Numbered from the stretch's first letter, positions 46,594 to 56,733 are shown. The stretch is DNA of 64,000 bases from Sneathiella chungangensis (GCF_009882935.1 NZ_WTVA01000003.1:403904-467903); one strand, 5' to 3'. A program made the numbers and translations. The notes: generated by a model from the letters alone, not told the origin.

Positions 46594-47532
46594 ATGACGG
46601 AAAATATTCAGCAAATCGAAAAATCCCGGCTGGAACGCATTTTCAGCAGCGATATCTGGTACAGCTTTTCCAGAAATCCGGTTGCGATCCTGTCGTTTAT
46701 TGTCACGGTCGGGATGATCCTCGCGGCCATTTTCGCGCCGTTGATCGCGCCCCATGATCCGTTCAATCTCGCCGCCATCGACATCATGGACGCGAGCCTG
46801 CCACCGGCCTGGCAATCCTTCGGCGATCCGAAGTTCCTGCTCGGCACCGATGACCAGGGACGGGATATCCTCTCAACCATTCTTTACGGCGCGCGGATCT
46901 CGCTGATGGTCGGCTTTTCCTCGGTCATCTTCTCGATGGTCGTCGGCATCGCCCTCGGGCTGATCAGCGGCTATGTCGGTGGCCGGACCGATGCCTTCAT
47001 CATGCGCATTGCCGATATCCAGCTCTCCTTTCCCGCCATCCTCATCGCGCTGCTGATCGATGGCGTTGCGCGCGGAATTGTCCCCAAGGAACTGCATGCG
47101 GATATCTCCATCTATGTGCTGATATTCGCCATTGGCGTCTCCGGCTGGGTGCAGTATGCGCGGACGGTGCGCGGCTCCACCCTGGTGGAGAAGAACAAGG
47201 AATATGTGCAGGCCGCCCGGGTGATCGGCATTCGCCCGGCGACGATCCTGCGCCGTCATATCCTGCCCAATGTAATGGGGCCGGTGATGGTGATCGCCAC
47301 CATTCATCTCGCCATCGCGATCATTACCGAGGCGACGCTGTCCTTCCTCGGCGTGGGCGTGCCGCCGACGACGCCGTCGCTCGGCACCCTGATCCGTATC
47401 GGCAATGAATATCTGTTCTCCGGCGACTGGTGGATCACGATCTTCCCGGGCATCACCCTGGTGGTGCTGGTGCTCGCCGTCAATCTGCTGGGCGACTGGA
47501 TGCGCGACGCCCTGAACCCGAAGCTGCGCTAG
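46594..47532 (+). CDS. ABC importer permease 2 (DppC-like)
   Basis: The 312-residue DppC/OppC-type permease has an N-terminal cytoplasmic tail, the family segment LLGTDDQGRDILSTILYGAR at about residues 85-104, and the EAA loop KEYVQAARVIGIRPATILRR at about 206-225. ATG 46594 follows GAGGGACGG; an upstream in-frame start inside permease 1 is unlikely. The ATPase gene starts eight bases after its stop. Confidence 0.94.
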   Translation: MTENIQQIEKSRLERIFSSDIWYSFSRNPVAILSFIVTVGMILAAIFAPLIAPHDPFNLAAIDIMDASLPPAWQSFGDPKFLLGTDDQGRDILSTILYGARISLMVGFSSVIFSMVVGIALGLISGYVGGRTDAFIMRIADIQLSFPAILIALLIDGVARGIVPKELHADISIYVLIFAIGVSGWVQYARTVRGSTLVEKNKEYVQAARVIGIRPATILRRHILPNVMGPVMVIATIHLAIAIITEATLSFLGVGVPPTTPSLGTLIRIGNEYLFSGDWWITIFPGITLVVLVLAVNLLGDWMRDALNPKLR

Positions 47533-47540
47533 GGATGGCC

Positions 47541-49268
47541 ATGGACTTACTGAATATCAACAACCTGCGGATCGAATTCCCGAGCCGGCACGGCACGGTC
47601 ATTGCCGTTGATGACGTAACCCTGACGGTGCAGCCGGGCGAGGTGCTGGGCGTCGTCGGGGAGAGTGGCGCGGGCAAATCGACCATCGGCAATGCGGTCA
47701 TCGGCCTCCTCGAGCCGCCGGGAGAAATGACGGGCGGGCATGTCCTGCTGAAATCCGAGCAGATCGATACCTTGAGCCCGGAAGCCAAGCGCAAGATCCG
47801 CGGCCGCCGTATCGGCATGATCTTCCAGGATCCGCTCACCTCTCTCGATCCGCTGCAAACGATCGAGCAGCAGCTTGTCGAGACCATCGACCTGCATCTC
47901 AAGCTCGGCGAGAAGAAATCGCAGGAACGCGCGGTCGATCTGTTGCGCCAGGTCGGCATTCCCGACCCTGAAAACCGCATCAAGAACTATCCGCACCAGT
48001 TTTCGGGCGGCATGCGCCAGCGTGTGGTGATCGCGCTCGCCCTCTGCGCGGAGCCGGAGGTCATCATCGCCGACGAGCCGACGACGGCACTCGACGTCTC
48101 GATCCAGGCGCAGATCCTCGAGCTCATGCGCCGCCTGTGCAAGGACAAGAAGGTCGGCATGCTGATCATTACCCATGACATGGGCGTGATCGCCGATATC
48201 ACCGACCGCGTGGCGGTGATGTATCACGGCAAGCTGGTGGAGGAGGGGACGACCGCCAAGATCCTCGGCAATCCCGACCATCCCTATACCCAGAGCCTGA
48301 TCAGCGCCGTGCCGCGCCCCGATGTCCGCCTCAAACGCTTTCCGATGGTCAATTATATCGAGGCAGAGAGCGAGCGGCCGAAGAATATCGATCTGTCGAC
48401 CCACTGGCTCGGCCGCCATCGCGATTTCGAGGCGGTCGACGGCCCGCTCCTCAGCCTCAAGAATCTCGTCATGACCTTCGTGACCCGGCCGGCCTTTCTC
48501 AAGCGCAACCGGGTTTCCTTCAATGCGGTCGATGACGTCTCCTTCGATATTGCGGAGGGCGAGGTTTTCGGCCTCGTCGGCGAGAGCGGCAGCGGCAAAT
48601 CCACCGTCGCGCGGATGATCTGCAGTCTCTACAAGCCGGCCGCGGGCGAGGTGAATTTCGCCGGCACGGACCTCACCAAGATCAAGTCGGAGACCGAGCG
48701 GGACTATTTCCGCCGCCAGATGCAGATGATCTTCCAGGACCCGTTCTCCTCGCTCAACGGGCGGATGCGGGTGATGGACATCATCGCCGAGCCGATCCGC
48801 TTTCACAAGCTCGCAACCTCCAACCGCGAGGTCGAGCAGATCGTCAATGACCTGCTTGATCATGTGGGCCTCGGCGCCCGCGCGTCGGTCCGCTTCCCGC
48901 ATGAATTTTCCGGCGGGCAGCGGCAGCGGATTTCGATCGCCCGGGCGCTTGCGACGCGGCCGCGCTTCCTCATCTGCGATGAGCCGACCTCGGCGCTCGA
49001 TGTCTCGATCCAGGCGCAGATCCTCAATCTCCTCAAGGATTTGCAGGAGGAACTCGGCCTCACCATGCTGTTCATCAGCCATGACCTGCCGGTGATCCGC
49101 CAGATGTGCGACCGGGTCGGGGTGATGAAGCAGGGCAAGCTTGTGGAAGTATCGGCGACGGAGGACCTGTTCGAGCGTCCGACGGCCGCCTATACGCGCG
49201 AGCTTCTCGATTTGATGCCGCGCCTCGACCAGCTCTCCCACGAAGGGCTGGAGGTCGTCGAGAGATAA
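47541..49268 (+). CDS. Fused double ATPase of the dipeptide-type ABC importer (DppD-DppF fusion)
   Basis: The 575-residue protein has two complete ABC domains. The first has Walker [10 protein letters not shown] at residues 40-48 and signature FSGGMRQRV, and the second has Walker [10 protein letters not shown] at about 347-355 and FSGGQRQRI at about 456-464. Each has an IIADEP or LICDEP Walker B. The oligopeptide-type C-terminal segment [12 protein letters not shown] follows domain one. Usually DppD and DppF are separate; here one chain energises the two permeases. ATG 47541 is preferred to ATG 47535 because AGGG lies six bases upstream. Confidence 0.94.
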   Translation: MDLLNINNLRIEFPSRHGTVIAVDDVTLTVQPGEVLGVVGESGAGKSTIGNAVIGLLEPPGEMTGGHVLLKSEQIDTLSPEAKRKIRGRRIGMIFQDPLTSLDPLQTIEQQLVETIDLHLKLGEKKSQERAVDLLRQVGIPDPENRIKNYPHQFSGGMRQRVVIALALCAEPEVIIADEPTTALDVSIQAQILELMRRLCKDKKVGMLIITHDMGVIADITDRVAVMYHGKLVEEGTTAKILGNPDHPYTQSLISAVPRPDVRLKRFPMVNYIEAESERPKNIDLSTHWLGRHRDFEAVDGPLLSLKNLVMTFVTRPAFLKRNRVSFNAVDDVSFDIAEGEVFGLVGESGSGKSTVARMICSLYKPAAGEVNFAGTDLTKIKSETERDYFRRQMQMIFQDPFSSLNGRMRVMDIIAEPIRFHKLATSNREVEQIVNDLLDHVGLGARASVRFPHEFSGGQRQRISIARALATRPRFLICDEPTSALDVSIQAQILNLLKDLQEELGLTMLFISHDLPVIRQMCDRVGVMKQGKLVEVSATEDLFERPTAAYTRELLDLMPRLDQLSHEGLEVVER

Positions 49269-49327
49269 GTTCAACTATTTTACACGAAATGGGGGATAAT
49301 ATTTAACCGTTAATTACCACTTATAGT

Positions 49328-49540
49328 TTACGGACTAATTTCATTTCCACACTGACATTTCAAAACGGTTTTTGCTCGAAAATTATCCTCTTTTATTACT
49401 ATAATCCCTTCGGGTAACGCGTCAAATCTGAAACCTGGATGCCGCATAAATGGATAATCATTTTCAGAAGCTTCTGCTTCACCTTCATTTCCGCATGAAT
49501 TACAAGTTATATTAATTGTGAATCTATCTCTTGCAGCCAT
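49328..49540 (-). CDS. Small zinc-ribbon-like protein in an AT-rich patch
   Basis: The 70-residue protein has CNSCGNEGE near residue 13 and CQCGNEISP at the end, suggesting one zinc ribbon with four cysteines. TGGAG seven bases before ATG 49540 supports this start over an in-frame ATG seven codons upstream. I do not recognise the family. The gene and its flanks (about 49270-49730) are far richer in A+T than the neighbours, a sign of recent acquisition. It could be a small phage- or plasmid-derived protein. Confidence 0.6.
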   Translation of the reverse strand: MAARDRFTINITCNSCGNEGEAEASENDYPFMRHPGFRFDALPEGIIVIKEDNFRAKTVLKCQCGNEISP

Positions 49541-49726
49541 AAATAAACTCCATTTATTCAAGAAACAAATTTATTTGAAAGATAGGAAAGGTAGTGTCGG
49601 CGCATTACCTTACTTGCCCAATTTTCTATGATATTGGTGATATTTTATAGTTGGTAGATTTAATGAAATAATTCAATAGCCATCTTGGTGCTACGGTCGA
49701 AAATATGTCGTCCCTAAATATGAACG

Positions 49727-50194
49727 CTAAAGCCGCAATGTCATAAAATAGCTGGCCGGATCGTCGGTATAATCGGCGAACGGCGCGCATGGGGTGAAGC
49801 CGTGCCGGGCATAAAAACTCCGCGCCGCCTGAAATCCCGGCTGCGATCCGGTTTCGAGGTAAAGCGCGTCATAGCCACGCCCCCGTGCCGTCGAGATGGC
49901 CATGGCCAGCAACGCCGCGGCGACGCCCTTGCCGCGATGCGCCTCGGCGGTATGCATCGACTTGATCTCACCGGTCTTCGGATCGAGTTCCTTGAGGGCG
50001 CCGCAGCCGAGAAGCTCTCCGTCCTGCTCCGCCCGCCAGAAGGTAATGTTCGCCGCGCGCAGACCGTCAAGATCGAGGGCATGAACGCTTTCCGGCGGCG
50101 AGAGGGAGCGCATGAGGGCGAGATGCGCCTGCAGCAGCGCAATGATTTCCACCGATCGCAGATCGTCCGTCCGGACCCGCAGCGCCGCCGTCAT
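49727..50194 (-). CDS. GNAT-family N-acetyltransferase
   Basis: The 155-residue acetyltransferase has the GNAT acetyl-CoA loop AHRGKGVAAALLAMAI at about residues 84-99 and the C-terminal segment FQAARSFYARHGFTPC. It resembles the YsnE/PA4534-type branch. It overlaps the upstream DUF2817 gene by four bases (ATGA), so it is translated from the same mRNA. The substrate is unknown. Confidence 0.92.
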   Translation of the reverse strand: MTAALRVRTDDLRSVEIIALLQAHLALMRSLSPPESVHALDLDGLRAANITFWRAEQDGELLGCGALKELDPKTGEIKSMHTAEAHRGKGVAAALLAMAISTARGRGYDALYLETGSQPGFQAARSFYARHGFTPCAPFADYTDDPASYFMTLRL

Positions 50195-51276
50195 TTTGCC
50201 TTTTCGAGCCCGTCAAGAGCCATGCCGACAACGCTCGTCCCGCGCTCCCAGATCATGTTCTTCCAGTCGTCCGCATCGCAATAGAAGGCGTCGCGGACCT
50301 GCTTCTTGATGGCCTTGCCCTGCTCGGAGTCGACATCGCCCTTCAGATACAGCCAGTTATCGGCGCGCAGCGCATTCAGCACCTCAAGCACCGGAATGGT
50401 GCCATATTCGATGGCGACGCAGGTATGGCTCGCCTTCGGTGCGCTCTCGCAGACGCCGACATCGATGGTGCCGCGGACAATGGCGGAGGTGGAGGTACCG
50501 GCCTCCGGCGAGGTGACATCCTCGCCATACCAGGTCTTGGCGCGTGGCAGGCCCGCCGGATTGCCGACATAGATCAGCTCCCCATGGCCGTAGGGGCCAA
50601 GGCCGGTATGGAAATCGAGCAGGGCGAGATGCCGGGCATCGCCCGCATGTGTCTTCACCACCGCGCGCAGGGTCTTGTTGGTCCAGGACGGCTCGAATCC
50701 GCCGAAGAACAGCCCGTCGGCATGGACATGCTGGCCGCCGGTCACCGCCGCCTGGAAGGTCGGCAGGCCCTTCTTCGCGATATAATCCTGGATGGCCGCA
50801 TCGGCCGCCGCGCGCGCCGGGCCGTCCCAGTCATCGGGAATGAGATAGGGGTGAACCTCGCTATATTCTGCGTTTTCGGGCAGGCCCGCCGCGAAATCGA
50901 GGAAATTGCGGTTGAGATCAATATTATCCTCATTGACCCGGCGGACATGGGAAAAGCCATAGGGGTTGATGGCATGGATCAAGACGACGGCGGTATCGTC
51001 GGGCAGCGCGTTGAACATATCGTTCTTCAGCATACCGACCTGCACGCCGGAGCCGCAGAAACCTTCGCCGCCATGGGTCGCGGAAGAGATGAACAGCACC
51101 TTGGAGGCGCCGGCCGGTCCGATCCGCGCCACGTCCATGTAGAGATCCTCGCCCTCGGCGCCTTTCGCCCGGTCATTCAGATAGTTATCGACCTTGAGGC
51201 CGCGCTCGCGGCAGGCCTCGAGGAATTTGGTGCGGGCCTCGGAGTAGGTGGCGGAGAAAAATCCCGGTATATTCAT
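50191..51276 (-). CDS. DUF2817 protein, M14 carboxypeptidase-like
   Basis: The 361-residue protein of the DUF2817 family is related to M14 zinc carboxypeptidases/deacylases. Likely zinc ligands are His in SSATHGGEGFCGSG (about residues 65-78) with the following Glu, and a later His in LLDFHTGLGPYGHGEL. NRNFLDF after VNEDNIDL matches the M14 arginine/asparagine segment. ATG 51276 with AGGAAAG upstream is chosen; longer frames run into the divergent promoter. It is coupled to the GNAT gene. It may hydrolyse an amide bond in a peptide or acyl amino acid. Confidence 0.87.
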   Translation of the reverse strand: MNIPGFFSATYSEARTKFLEACRERGLKVDNYLNDRAKGAEGEDLYMDVARIGPAGASKVLFISSATHGGEGFCGSGVQVGMLKNDMFNALPDDTAVVLIHAINPYGFSHVRRVNEDNIDLNRNFLDFAAGLPENAEYSEVHPYLIPDDWDGPARAAADAAIQDYIAKKGLPTFQAAVTGGQHVHADGLFFGGFEPSWTNKTLRAVVKTHAGDARHLALLDFHTGLGPYGHGELIYVGNPAGLPRAKTWYGEDVTSPEAGTSTSAIVRGTIDVGVCESAPKASHTCVAIEYGTIPVLEVLNALRADNWLYLKGDVDSEQGKAIKKQVRDAFYCDADDWKNMIWERGTSVVGMALDGLEKAK

Positions 51277-51378
51277 GTCTGTCGCTTTCCTTTTTGTCGT
51301 TACAGAGTTTATAACAGAGACAGCCGGATTCGCGAATAATTTTGCGCCCGCATGGGGGAATAAAAGAAGGAAAAAACA

Positions 51379-52386
51379 ATGTCGGATCAACAATATGTCA
51401 TCTTCGGTTCGGAGTTTTCGCCCTTCTCCGTCAAGGTCCGCTCCTATTTCCGCTACAAGCAGATTCCCCATGAATGGCGGCCGCGCACCCTCGACAACCA
51501 GGCGGAATTCCAGAAACATGCCAAGCTGCCCCTGATCCCGCTGATTCTGGGGCCGAGCGGCAAGGTCTGGCAGGATTCAACGCCGATCATCGAGACCTTC
51601 GAAAAAACCTATCCCGCGCCGGCCCTGCAGCCGGACGATCCGGCGCTCGCCTATCTGTCCTGCCTGATCGAGGATTATGCGGATGAATGGGTGAACAAGC
51701 CGATGTTCCATTACCGCTGGTGGCGGCCGGAGGATCAGGAGGCGGTGGCCAGCGGCATCGCCCGGGCATCGATGCCGAACGGCGAACGGGAGGCCATCGA
51801 TCAGCTCTCCGACACCATCCGCAAGCGCATGGTACCGCGCCTGCGCTTCGTCGGCTCGAGCGAGCAGACAAAACCGGTGATCGAGGCGTCGTTCGACAAC
51901 CTGCTGGCGCTGCTGGATGCCCATCTCGCGGGACGGCGCTATCTGTTCGGCGGCCGCCCGGCGCTCGCCGATTTCGGACTGTTCGGACAGCTCTATTGCT
52001 GCCTGCAGCAGCCGACGACAGAGAAGATCATCCGCCAGCAATATGCGCGCATCACCGACTGGATCGACCGGATGCTGATGCCGGAGGACGGCGGCGTGTT
52101 CGAGGACTGGACGGCGCTCGCGCCGACGCTGGAGCCGCTGCTGAAGACGGAGATCGGCGCGATCTACCTGCCCTGGAGCGAGGCCAATGAACAGGCGGTG
52201 AGGGCCGGGCGGGAGGATTTCTCGATGACGCTCAGGGACCAGGAATTCTCGCAGCAGATATCGAAATATGCGGCAAAATCCCTCCAGGTTCTGCGCAGCC
52301 GGCTTGAAAAAACGACGGAGCGTCAAGAACTTGAGGGAATACTGCAACGCTGCGGCTGTTTGCAACCTTTGGTATTCACCTCCTGA
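51379..52386 (+). CDS. Glutathione S-transferase-like protein
   Basis: The 335-residue protein has an N-terminal thioredoxin-like GST domain (VIFGSEFSPFSVKVRSYFRY, PLIPLILGPSGKVWQDSTPI and IETFEKTYP) and a C-terminal all-helical domain with the capping-box-like PALADFGLFGQLY. It is longer than typical bacterial GSTs (about 200-230) because of an extended C-terminal half. A Ser rather than Cys occupies the front active-site position. It is divergent from the DUF2817 gene. The substrate is unknown. Confidence 0.85.
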   Translation: MSDQQYVIFGSEFSPFSVKVRSYFRYKQIPHEWRPRTLDNQAEFQKHAKLPLIPLILGPSGKVWQDSTPIIETFEKTYPAPALQPDDPALAYLSCLIEDYADEWVNKPMFHYRWWRPEDQEAVASGIARASMPNGEREAIDQLSDTIRKRMVPRLRFVGSSEQTKPVIEASFDNLLALLDAHLAGRRYLFGGRPALADFGLFGQLYCCLQQPTTEKIIRQQYARITDWIDRMLMPEDGGVFEDWTALAPTLEPLLKTEIGAIYLPWSEANEQAVRAGREDFSMTLRDQEFSQQISKYAAKSLQVLRSRLEKTTERQELEGILQRCGCLQPLVFTS

Positions 52387-52599
52387 ACCGGTATTTTTCG
52401 GCAATTTCACAATTTTGCCGGATTCTGCCGCTAACCTCTTGCCCTTCAGCAGGATTGATTGTCATAAAAAAACAGGGAATGGGAAGGCCCGGCCGGATAA
52501 TTCCTTTCCGGTTAAATCGATAAAATTCTATATAAAATAATATATTGTAATTCTTTTATCATCCAATATATGAATTTTACGATATGAAATATCTAACTA

Positions 52600-52629
52600 T
52601 TGACCTTAATCAAACTAGTAAACTATAAA
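52600..52629 (+). promoter_or_regulatory. Promoter of the CGNR regulator gene
   Basis: TTGACC (52600-52605), an 18-base spacer and TATAAA (52624-52629) lie in the AT-rich 298-base gap after the GST gene. The rest of that gap shows no gene. Confidence 0.55.
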
Positions 52630-52684
52630 ATATCGGTATATTATTGTTTTGTGACACCGATTGAAGAAGAGACGGGGAAGATTT

Positions 52685-53320
52685 GTGGCGCGGATAGATG
52701 CTCTTGTGAAATCTGGAGTTGTAAATAGAGAAGGCTTTTATACGCTCGGTGGCCGGCTTGCCATCGACTTTGCCAATAGTTACAAACGGGTTGGCCGGGA
52801 TCGGGAAGGGATCAGCAGTTTCGAGGATCTGCTCACCTTCATGAAATCCCATCACCTGCTGCATGAGGACGAGGCGTCCGATCTGCATATGTTCCATTTC
52901 CAGAATCCGGCGCGCTGCCAGAAGGTCGTCGAAACCCTCGTCGATCTGCGCCATACCTTCCGCAAGGTGCTCACCGATGTCGCGGAAGGCTGGCCCGTCA
53001 GCACCGACTTTTTCGAGGATATCAACCGGCGGCTCGCCGATTTCAAGAGCTACCACAAGGTCCAGCCGACCGAGGCGGGGATGGAGCTGAAAACCGTGAT
53101 CGACGAGAACGGGCCGGAAAAGCTGATGTTCCCGATCATCCATGACATCGCCGATTTCCTCACCTCGGATCATGTGGAGAAGACCCGCGCCTGCGCCGGT
53201 GACGATTGCGACCTTTATTTCGTCAACCAGTCGCGCAACGGCCGCCGCCGCTGGTGCTCGATGTCGACCTGCGGCAACCGCGCCAAGGTAAACGCCTATC
53301 TGAAACGCCAGGAAGCCTGA
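52685..53320 (+). CDS. ABATE/CGNR zinc-finger transcriptional regulator
   Basis: The 211-residue protein has an N-terminal ABATE domain, beginning with GGRLAIDFANSYKRVGRDRE, and a C-terminal CGNR zinc finger: CAGDDCDLYFVNQSRNGRRR, then WCSMSTCGNRAKVNAYLKRQ, with four cysteines. Such proteins are presumed stress or catabolic regulators that bind DNA through the CGNR part. GTG 52685 with GGGGAAG upstream is my start choice; a TTG eight codons earlier is possible. It is convergent with matB, 13 bases apart, and could take part in malonate control, though matR is the better candidate. Confidence 0.85.
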   Translation: MARIDALVKSGVVNREGFYTLGGRLAIDFANSYKRVGRDREGISSFEDLLTFMKSHHLLHEDEASDLHMFHFQNPARCQKVVETLVDLRHTFRKVLTDVAEGWPVSTDFFEDINRRLADFKSYHKVQPTEAGMELKTVIDENGPEKLMFPIIHDIADFLTSDHVEKTRACAGDDCDLYFVNQSRNGRRRWCSMSTCGNRAKVNAYLKRQEA

Positions 53321-53333
53321 AGGCGGCGCGCCC

Positions 53334-54845
53334 TTAGCCGTCCGCCACCGCACGGTCGCGCAGCTGGTTTTTCTGCACTTTCCCCATGGTATTGCGCGGC
53401 AGGGCGTCAACAATATAGACCTGTTTCGGCACCTTGAAATTCGCCAGCTTTTCCTTGATATATCCGGTCACGTCCGCGGCGCTGACCTCTGCCGTGCCGT
53501 CGGGCACGACGAAGGCGACGACGGCCTCGCCGAAATCCGGATGCGGGCGGCCCACGACGGCGCTTTCCTCGACCCCCGGCATTTCGTCGATGAAGCTCTC
53601 GATCTCCTTCGGATAGACGTTATAGCCGCCGGAAATGATCAGGTCCTTCGAGCGGCCGACGATGCGGTAATAGCCATCCTCGCCCTTCTGGCACATATCG
53701 CCGGTGATGAAATAGCCATCGGCGCGGAATTCCGCGGCCGTCTTCTCCGGCATCCGCCAGTAGCCCTTGAATACATTCGGGCCCTTGATCTCGAGAATGC
53801 CGATTTCGCCGTCCTTGAGAACCGCGCCATCCTCGCCGGTGATGCGCACCTCGTTATCAAGCGGGAAGCCGACCGTGCCCGCCTTCCTCTCCCCGTCATA
53901 GGGGTTGGAGGTGATCATCCCGGCCTCGGTCATGCCGTAGCGTTCGAGGATGACATGGCCCGTGCGCTCGCGAAAAGCGTTGAAGGTTTCCTCCAGCAGC
54001 GGCGCGGACCCGGCGGTGAAGAGACGCATATTGCGGCAGGTCTCTTTGGTGAAACCGGGATCGGAGAGCAGCCGGACATAGAAGGTCGGCACCCCCATGA
54101 AGACGGTCGCGCGCGGCAGGTTGGCCAGCACCTCGGCGGGATCGAATTTTTTGAGATAGATCACTTTCGCGCCGCTCAAAAAGGCGCAATGAAGCGCAAC
54201 GAACAGCCCGTGCACATGGAAGATCGGCAGGGCATGGAGCAGCACGTCGCCCTCCTCGAAATGCCAGTATTTATGCAGTGTCCGCGCGTTCGAGGCGAGA
54301 TTGTCATGGGTCAGCATGGCGCCCTTCGATCGGCCCGTGGTGCCGGAGGTATAGAGGATCGCGGCGAGGTCATCACCGGCGCGCGCGACCGTCTCGATGT
54401 TAGTGGGAAGCCCCCTGGACTCCTCGATCAGGCTGCCCTTGCCGTCGGTATCGAGGGTGAAAACCTTCCTGACCCCGGCCTTGGTCGCAACGGCGCTGAT
54501 TTCTTCGAAGGAGGCGGGGTCGCAGACGACGACGGCCGGTTCGGAATCGGTGATGAAATACTCGATCTCCGCCGATTTATAGGCGGTATTCAGCGGCAGA
54601 TAGACAAGCCCCGCCTTGAGGCAGGCGAGATAAAGGATGACCGCCTCCACCGTCTTGCCGACCTGCACGGCAACACGGTCGCCCGGCACGGCGCCGGCAG
54701 CGGTGAGCAGCCCCGCGATCCGGGCGGCGCCGTCGGTTATCTCCTGAAAGCTGTAGGTCGCGATATCCGGTCCCTCGAACGCGGTTTGTGATTTGTCGGC
54801 GGGAAAGCGGGCCTCGAACAGGCTGTACAGATTATGGTTTGTCAT
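53334..54845 (-). CDS. matB: Malonyl-CoA synthetase
   Basis: The 503-residue ANL ligase of the MatB type activates malonate with ATP and CoA. It has the phosphate loop LYTSGTTGRSKGAM at residues 165-178, YGMTEAGM, GRSKDLIISGGYNVYPKEIE and the catalytic-Lys segment NTMGKVQKNQLR near the end. The context is decisive: it is encoded 19 bases after the GntR regulator and divergent from a TRAP transporter plus malonyl-CoA decarboxylase, as in the rhizobial matPQMAB system. Confidence 0.93.
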   Translation of the reverse strand: MTNHNLYSLFEARFPADKSQTAFEGPDIATYSFQEITDGAARIAGLLTAAGAVPGDRVAVQVGKTVEAVILYLACLKAGLVYLPLNTAYKSAEIEYFITDSEPAVVVCDPASFEEISAVATKAGVRKVFTLDTDGKGSLIEESRGLPTNIETVARAGDDLAAILYTSGTTGRSKGAMLTHDNLASNARTLHKYWHFEEGDVLLHALPIFHVHGLFVALHCAFLSGAKVIYLKKFDPAEVLANLPRATVFMGVPTFYVRLLSDPGFTKETCRNMRLFTAGSAPLLEETFNAFRERTGHVILERYGMTEAGMITSNPYDGERKAGTVGFPLDNEVRITGEDGAVLKDGEIGILEIKGPNVFKGYWRMPEKTAAEFRADGYFITGDMCQKGEDGYYRIVGRSKDLIISGGYNVYPKEIESFIDEMPGVEESAVVGRPHPDFGEAVVAFVVPDGTAEVSAADVTGYIKEKLANFKVPKQVYIVDALPRNTMGKVQKNQLRDRAVADG

Positions 54846-54864
54846 GATCGTTCTTTAAATCGCG

Positions 54865-55530
54865 TCAGGCTGATGCCTGAAGATATTGGGAGGGGAGGGT
54901 GGAGAGAAAATCCGTGAAGCGTTCGCCCTGGATGGCGACATGATCGCGGGTCAGCTTTTCCGCAAGGGCGGAATCGCCCTTGATAATGGCATCAACCAGC
55001 GCACCATGCTCCTCTGACGAGGAGCCAATACGGCCGGGGATGCGGACCTGCAGCCGCCGGTGCGGGGACAGCCGCCGACGCAGCTCGCGCACCTGCTTCT
55101 CAAGGAAGGCATTGTGGCTGGCCTTGTAGATCAGGTCGTGCAGATTAAGGTTGAGTTCGTAATAGTCATCGAACCGGTCGGTCGCCGAGAGCGCGTCGCA
55201 GGCCACATGCGCGGCCAGCAGTTCCGTCTTTTCCGCCGGTGTGATGCGCCGCGCCGCAAGACGGGCGCAGAGCGCCTCGAGATCGGCCATGACCTCGAAC
55301 ATATTCATCAGGTCCTGCAGCGAAATGGCGGCGACAATGGCGCCGCGGCGGGGCCGGATCTCGACCAGCCCCGAGGCCGACAGCCGGTTGAGCGCCTCGC
55401 GGATCGGTGTCCGGGAGACCCCGAATTTCGCGGCGAGGATCGTCTCGTCGAGCCGCGTGCCCGGTTTCAGGGCCCCGGTGACGATGTCCTGTTCTAGCAC
55501 AGGGAGTATCTCGTTTGCGCGTGACGTCAT
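54865..55530 (-). CDS. matR: GntR/FCD-family regulator of malonate genes
   Basis: The 221-residue regulator has an N-terminal GntR winged helix (GTRLDETILAAKFGVSRTPI at about 23-42, then REALNRLSASGLVEIRPRRG) and a C-terminal FCD ligand domain with metal-site histidines (such as H128 and the His of EHGALVDAI). It lies between matB and the divergent matP, with palindromes typical of GntR operators in the gap. MatR-type repression relieved by malonate or malonyl-CoA is the likely mechanism. Confidence 0.88.
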   Translation of the reverse strand: MTSRANEILPVLEQDIVTGALKPGTRLDETILAAKFGVSRTPIREALNRLSASGLVEIRPRRGAIVAAISLQDLMNMFEVMADLEALCARLAARRITPAEKTELLAAHVACDALSATDRFDDYYELNLNLHDLIYKASHNAFLEKQVRELRRRLSPHRRLQVRIPGRIGSSSEEHGALVDAIIKGDSALAEKLTRDHVAIQGERFTDFLSTLPSQYLQASA

Positions 55531-55574
55531 GAAAAATCCGCCTGGTTGATTGGTCCGGGGACCTTACCACCATT

Positions 55575-55606
55575 CTTGTGCGCACGAAACAATTTTTTGT
55601 ATACAA
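55575..55606. promoter_or_regulatory. Paired palindromes, likely MatR operators
   Basis: TTGTATACAA (55597-55606) is a perfect palindrome. A second near-palindrome centred on GTGCGCAC (55578-55585) stands with its centre exactly 20 bp away, two helical turns. Both lie in the matR-matP divergent region. The first resembles the operator core I recall for rhizobial MatR. Confidence 0.6.
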
Positions 55607-55725
55607 GAATAAAATTCTCCCATACTATCACGCGCAAGCATGCCAAAACCCGACCGGGTTCATGCGGGACGTAACAACAGAAAAAATCCGCAGGCGACCC
55701 TAGCCTGCATTACGGGAGGACGATT

Positions 55726-56733
55726 ATGAAAGCATTTTCTAAAGGACTGGTGGGCGTTTCTATGGCCCTCGCATTCGGTCTTGGCGCGGCGGCCGTGCCG
55801 GCCTCGGCGGAAACATTAAAGGCATCGCACCAGTGGCCGGGCGGCAAGGGCGACGTGCGGGACGAGATGGTCCAGATCATCGCCAAGGAAGTCGCCAAGG
55901 CCGATGTCGGCATCGACATCAAGGTCTATCCGGGACAGAGCCTGTACAAAGCGAAGGAACAGTGGGGCGCCATGGAAAAGGGGCTTCTCGATATTTCCGC
56001 CTTTCCGCTCTCCTATGCGGCGGGCCGTCATCCGGAATTCGACGCGACGTTGATGCCGGGCCTCGTCAAGAATCACGAGCATGCCAAGCGGCTCAATACA
56101 TCGCCGTTCATGGATGACATCAAGAAAATCATCAATGACTCCGGCGTCGTTGTGCTCTCCGATGCCTGGCTCGCTGGTGGATTTGCCTCCAAGAAGACCT
56201 GCATCCTCGGTCCGGAAACCATGCAGGGGCAGGTGACCCGCGCGGCCGGCAAGGCGTTCGAGCAGATGCTGGTCGGGGCCGGGGCCTCGATCGCCTCGAT
56301 GCCGAGCTCGGAAATCTACAACGGCATGCAGACCGGCGTTCTCGATGCGGCGAACACCAGCTCGGGCAGCTTCGTCTCCTACCGGCTGTATGAGCAGGTG
56401 AAATGCCTGACGGCGCCCGGCGAGAATGCGCTCTGGTTCATGTATGAGCCGATCCTGATGTCGAAGAAGAGCTTCGACAAGCTGACCAAGGAACAGCAAG
56501 ATGCGCTGATGGCCGCCGGCAAGGTCGCGGAGGATTATTTCTTCGATGCCGCCAAGGGCCTCGATGACAAGCTGGTTCAGGTTTACAAGGATGCGGGCGT
56601 TGAAGTCGTATCAATGACGCCGGAGCAGGCGCAGGCCTGGCGCGAAATCGCCAACGAGACCTCCTACAAGAGCTTCTCGGAAAATGTCAAAGGCGGCGAC
56701 GTGCTGATCAAGAAAGCGCTCTCCGTCGAATAA
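55726..56733 (+). CDS. matP: TRAP transporter periplasmic binding protein for malonate
   Basis: The 335-residue DctP-family protein has a signal peptide (residues 1 to about 28, ending PASA). The ligand domain includes the family's conserved region PSSEIYNGMQTGVLDAANTS at about 190-209. It is the first gene of the rightward malonate operon. A strong terminator follows directly, so it is probably made in excess of the membrane subunits. Specificity for malonate is inferred from matB and matA. Confidence 0.9.
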   Translation: MKAFSKGLVGVSMALAFGLGAAAVPASAETLKASHQWPGGKGDVRDEMVQIIAKEVAKADVGIDIKVYPGQSLYKAKEQWGAMEKGLLDISAFPLSYAAGRHPEFDATLMPGLVKNHEHAKRLNTSPFMDDIKKIINDSGVVVLSDAWLAGGFASKKTCILGPETMQGQVTRAAGKAFEQMLVGAGASIASMPSSEIYNGMQTGVLDAANTSSGSFVSYRLYEQVKCLTAPGENALWFMYEPILMSKKSFDKLTKEQQDALMAAGKVAEDYFFDAAKGLDDKLVQVYKDAGVEVVSMTPEQAQAWREIANETSYKSFSENVKGGDVLIKKALSVE

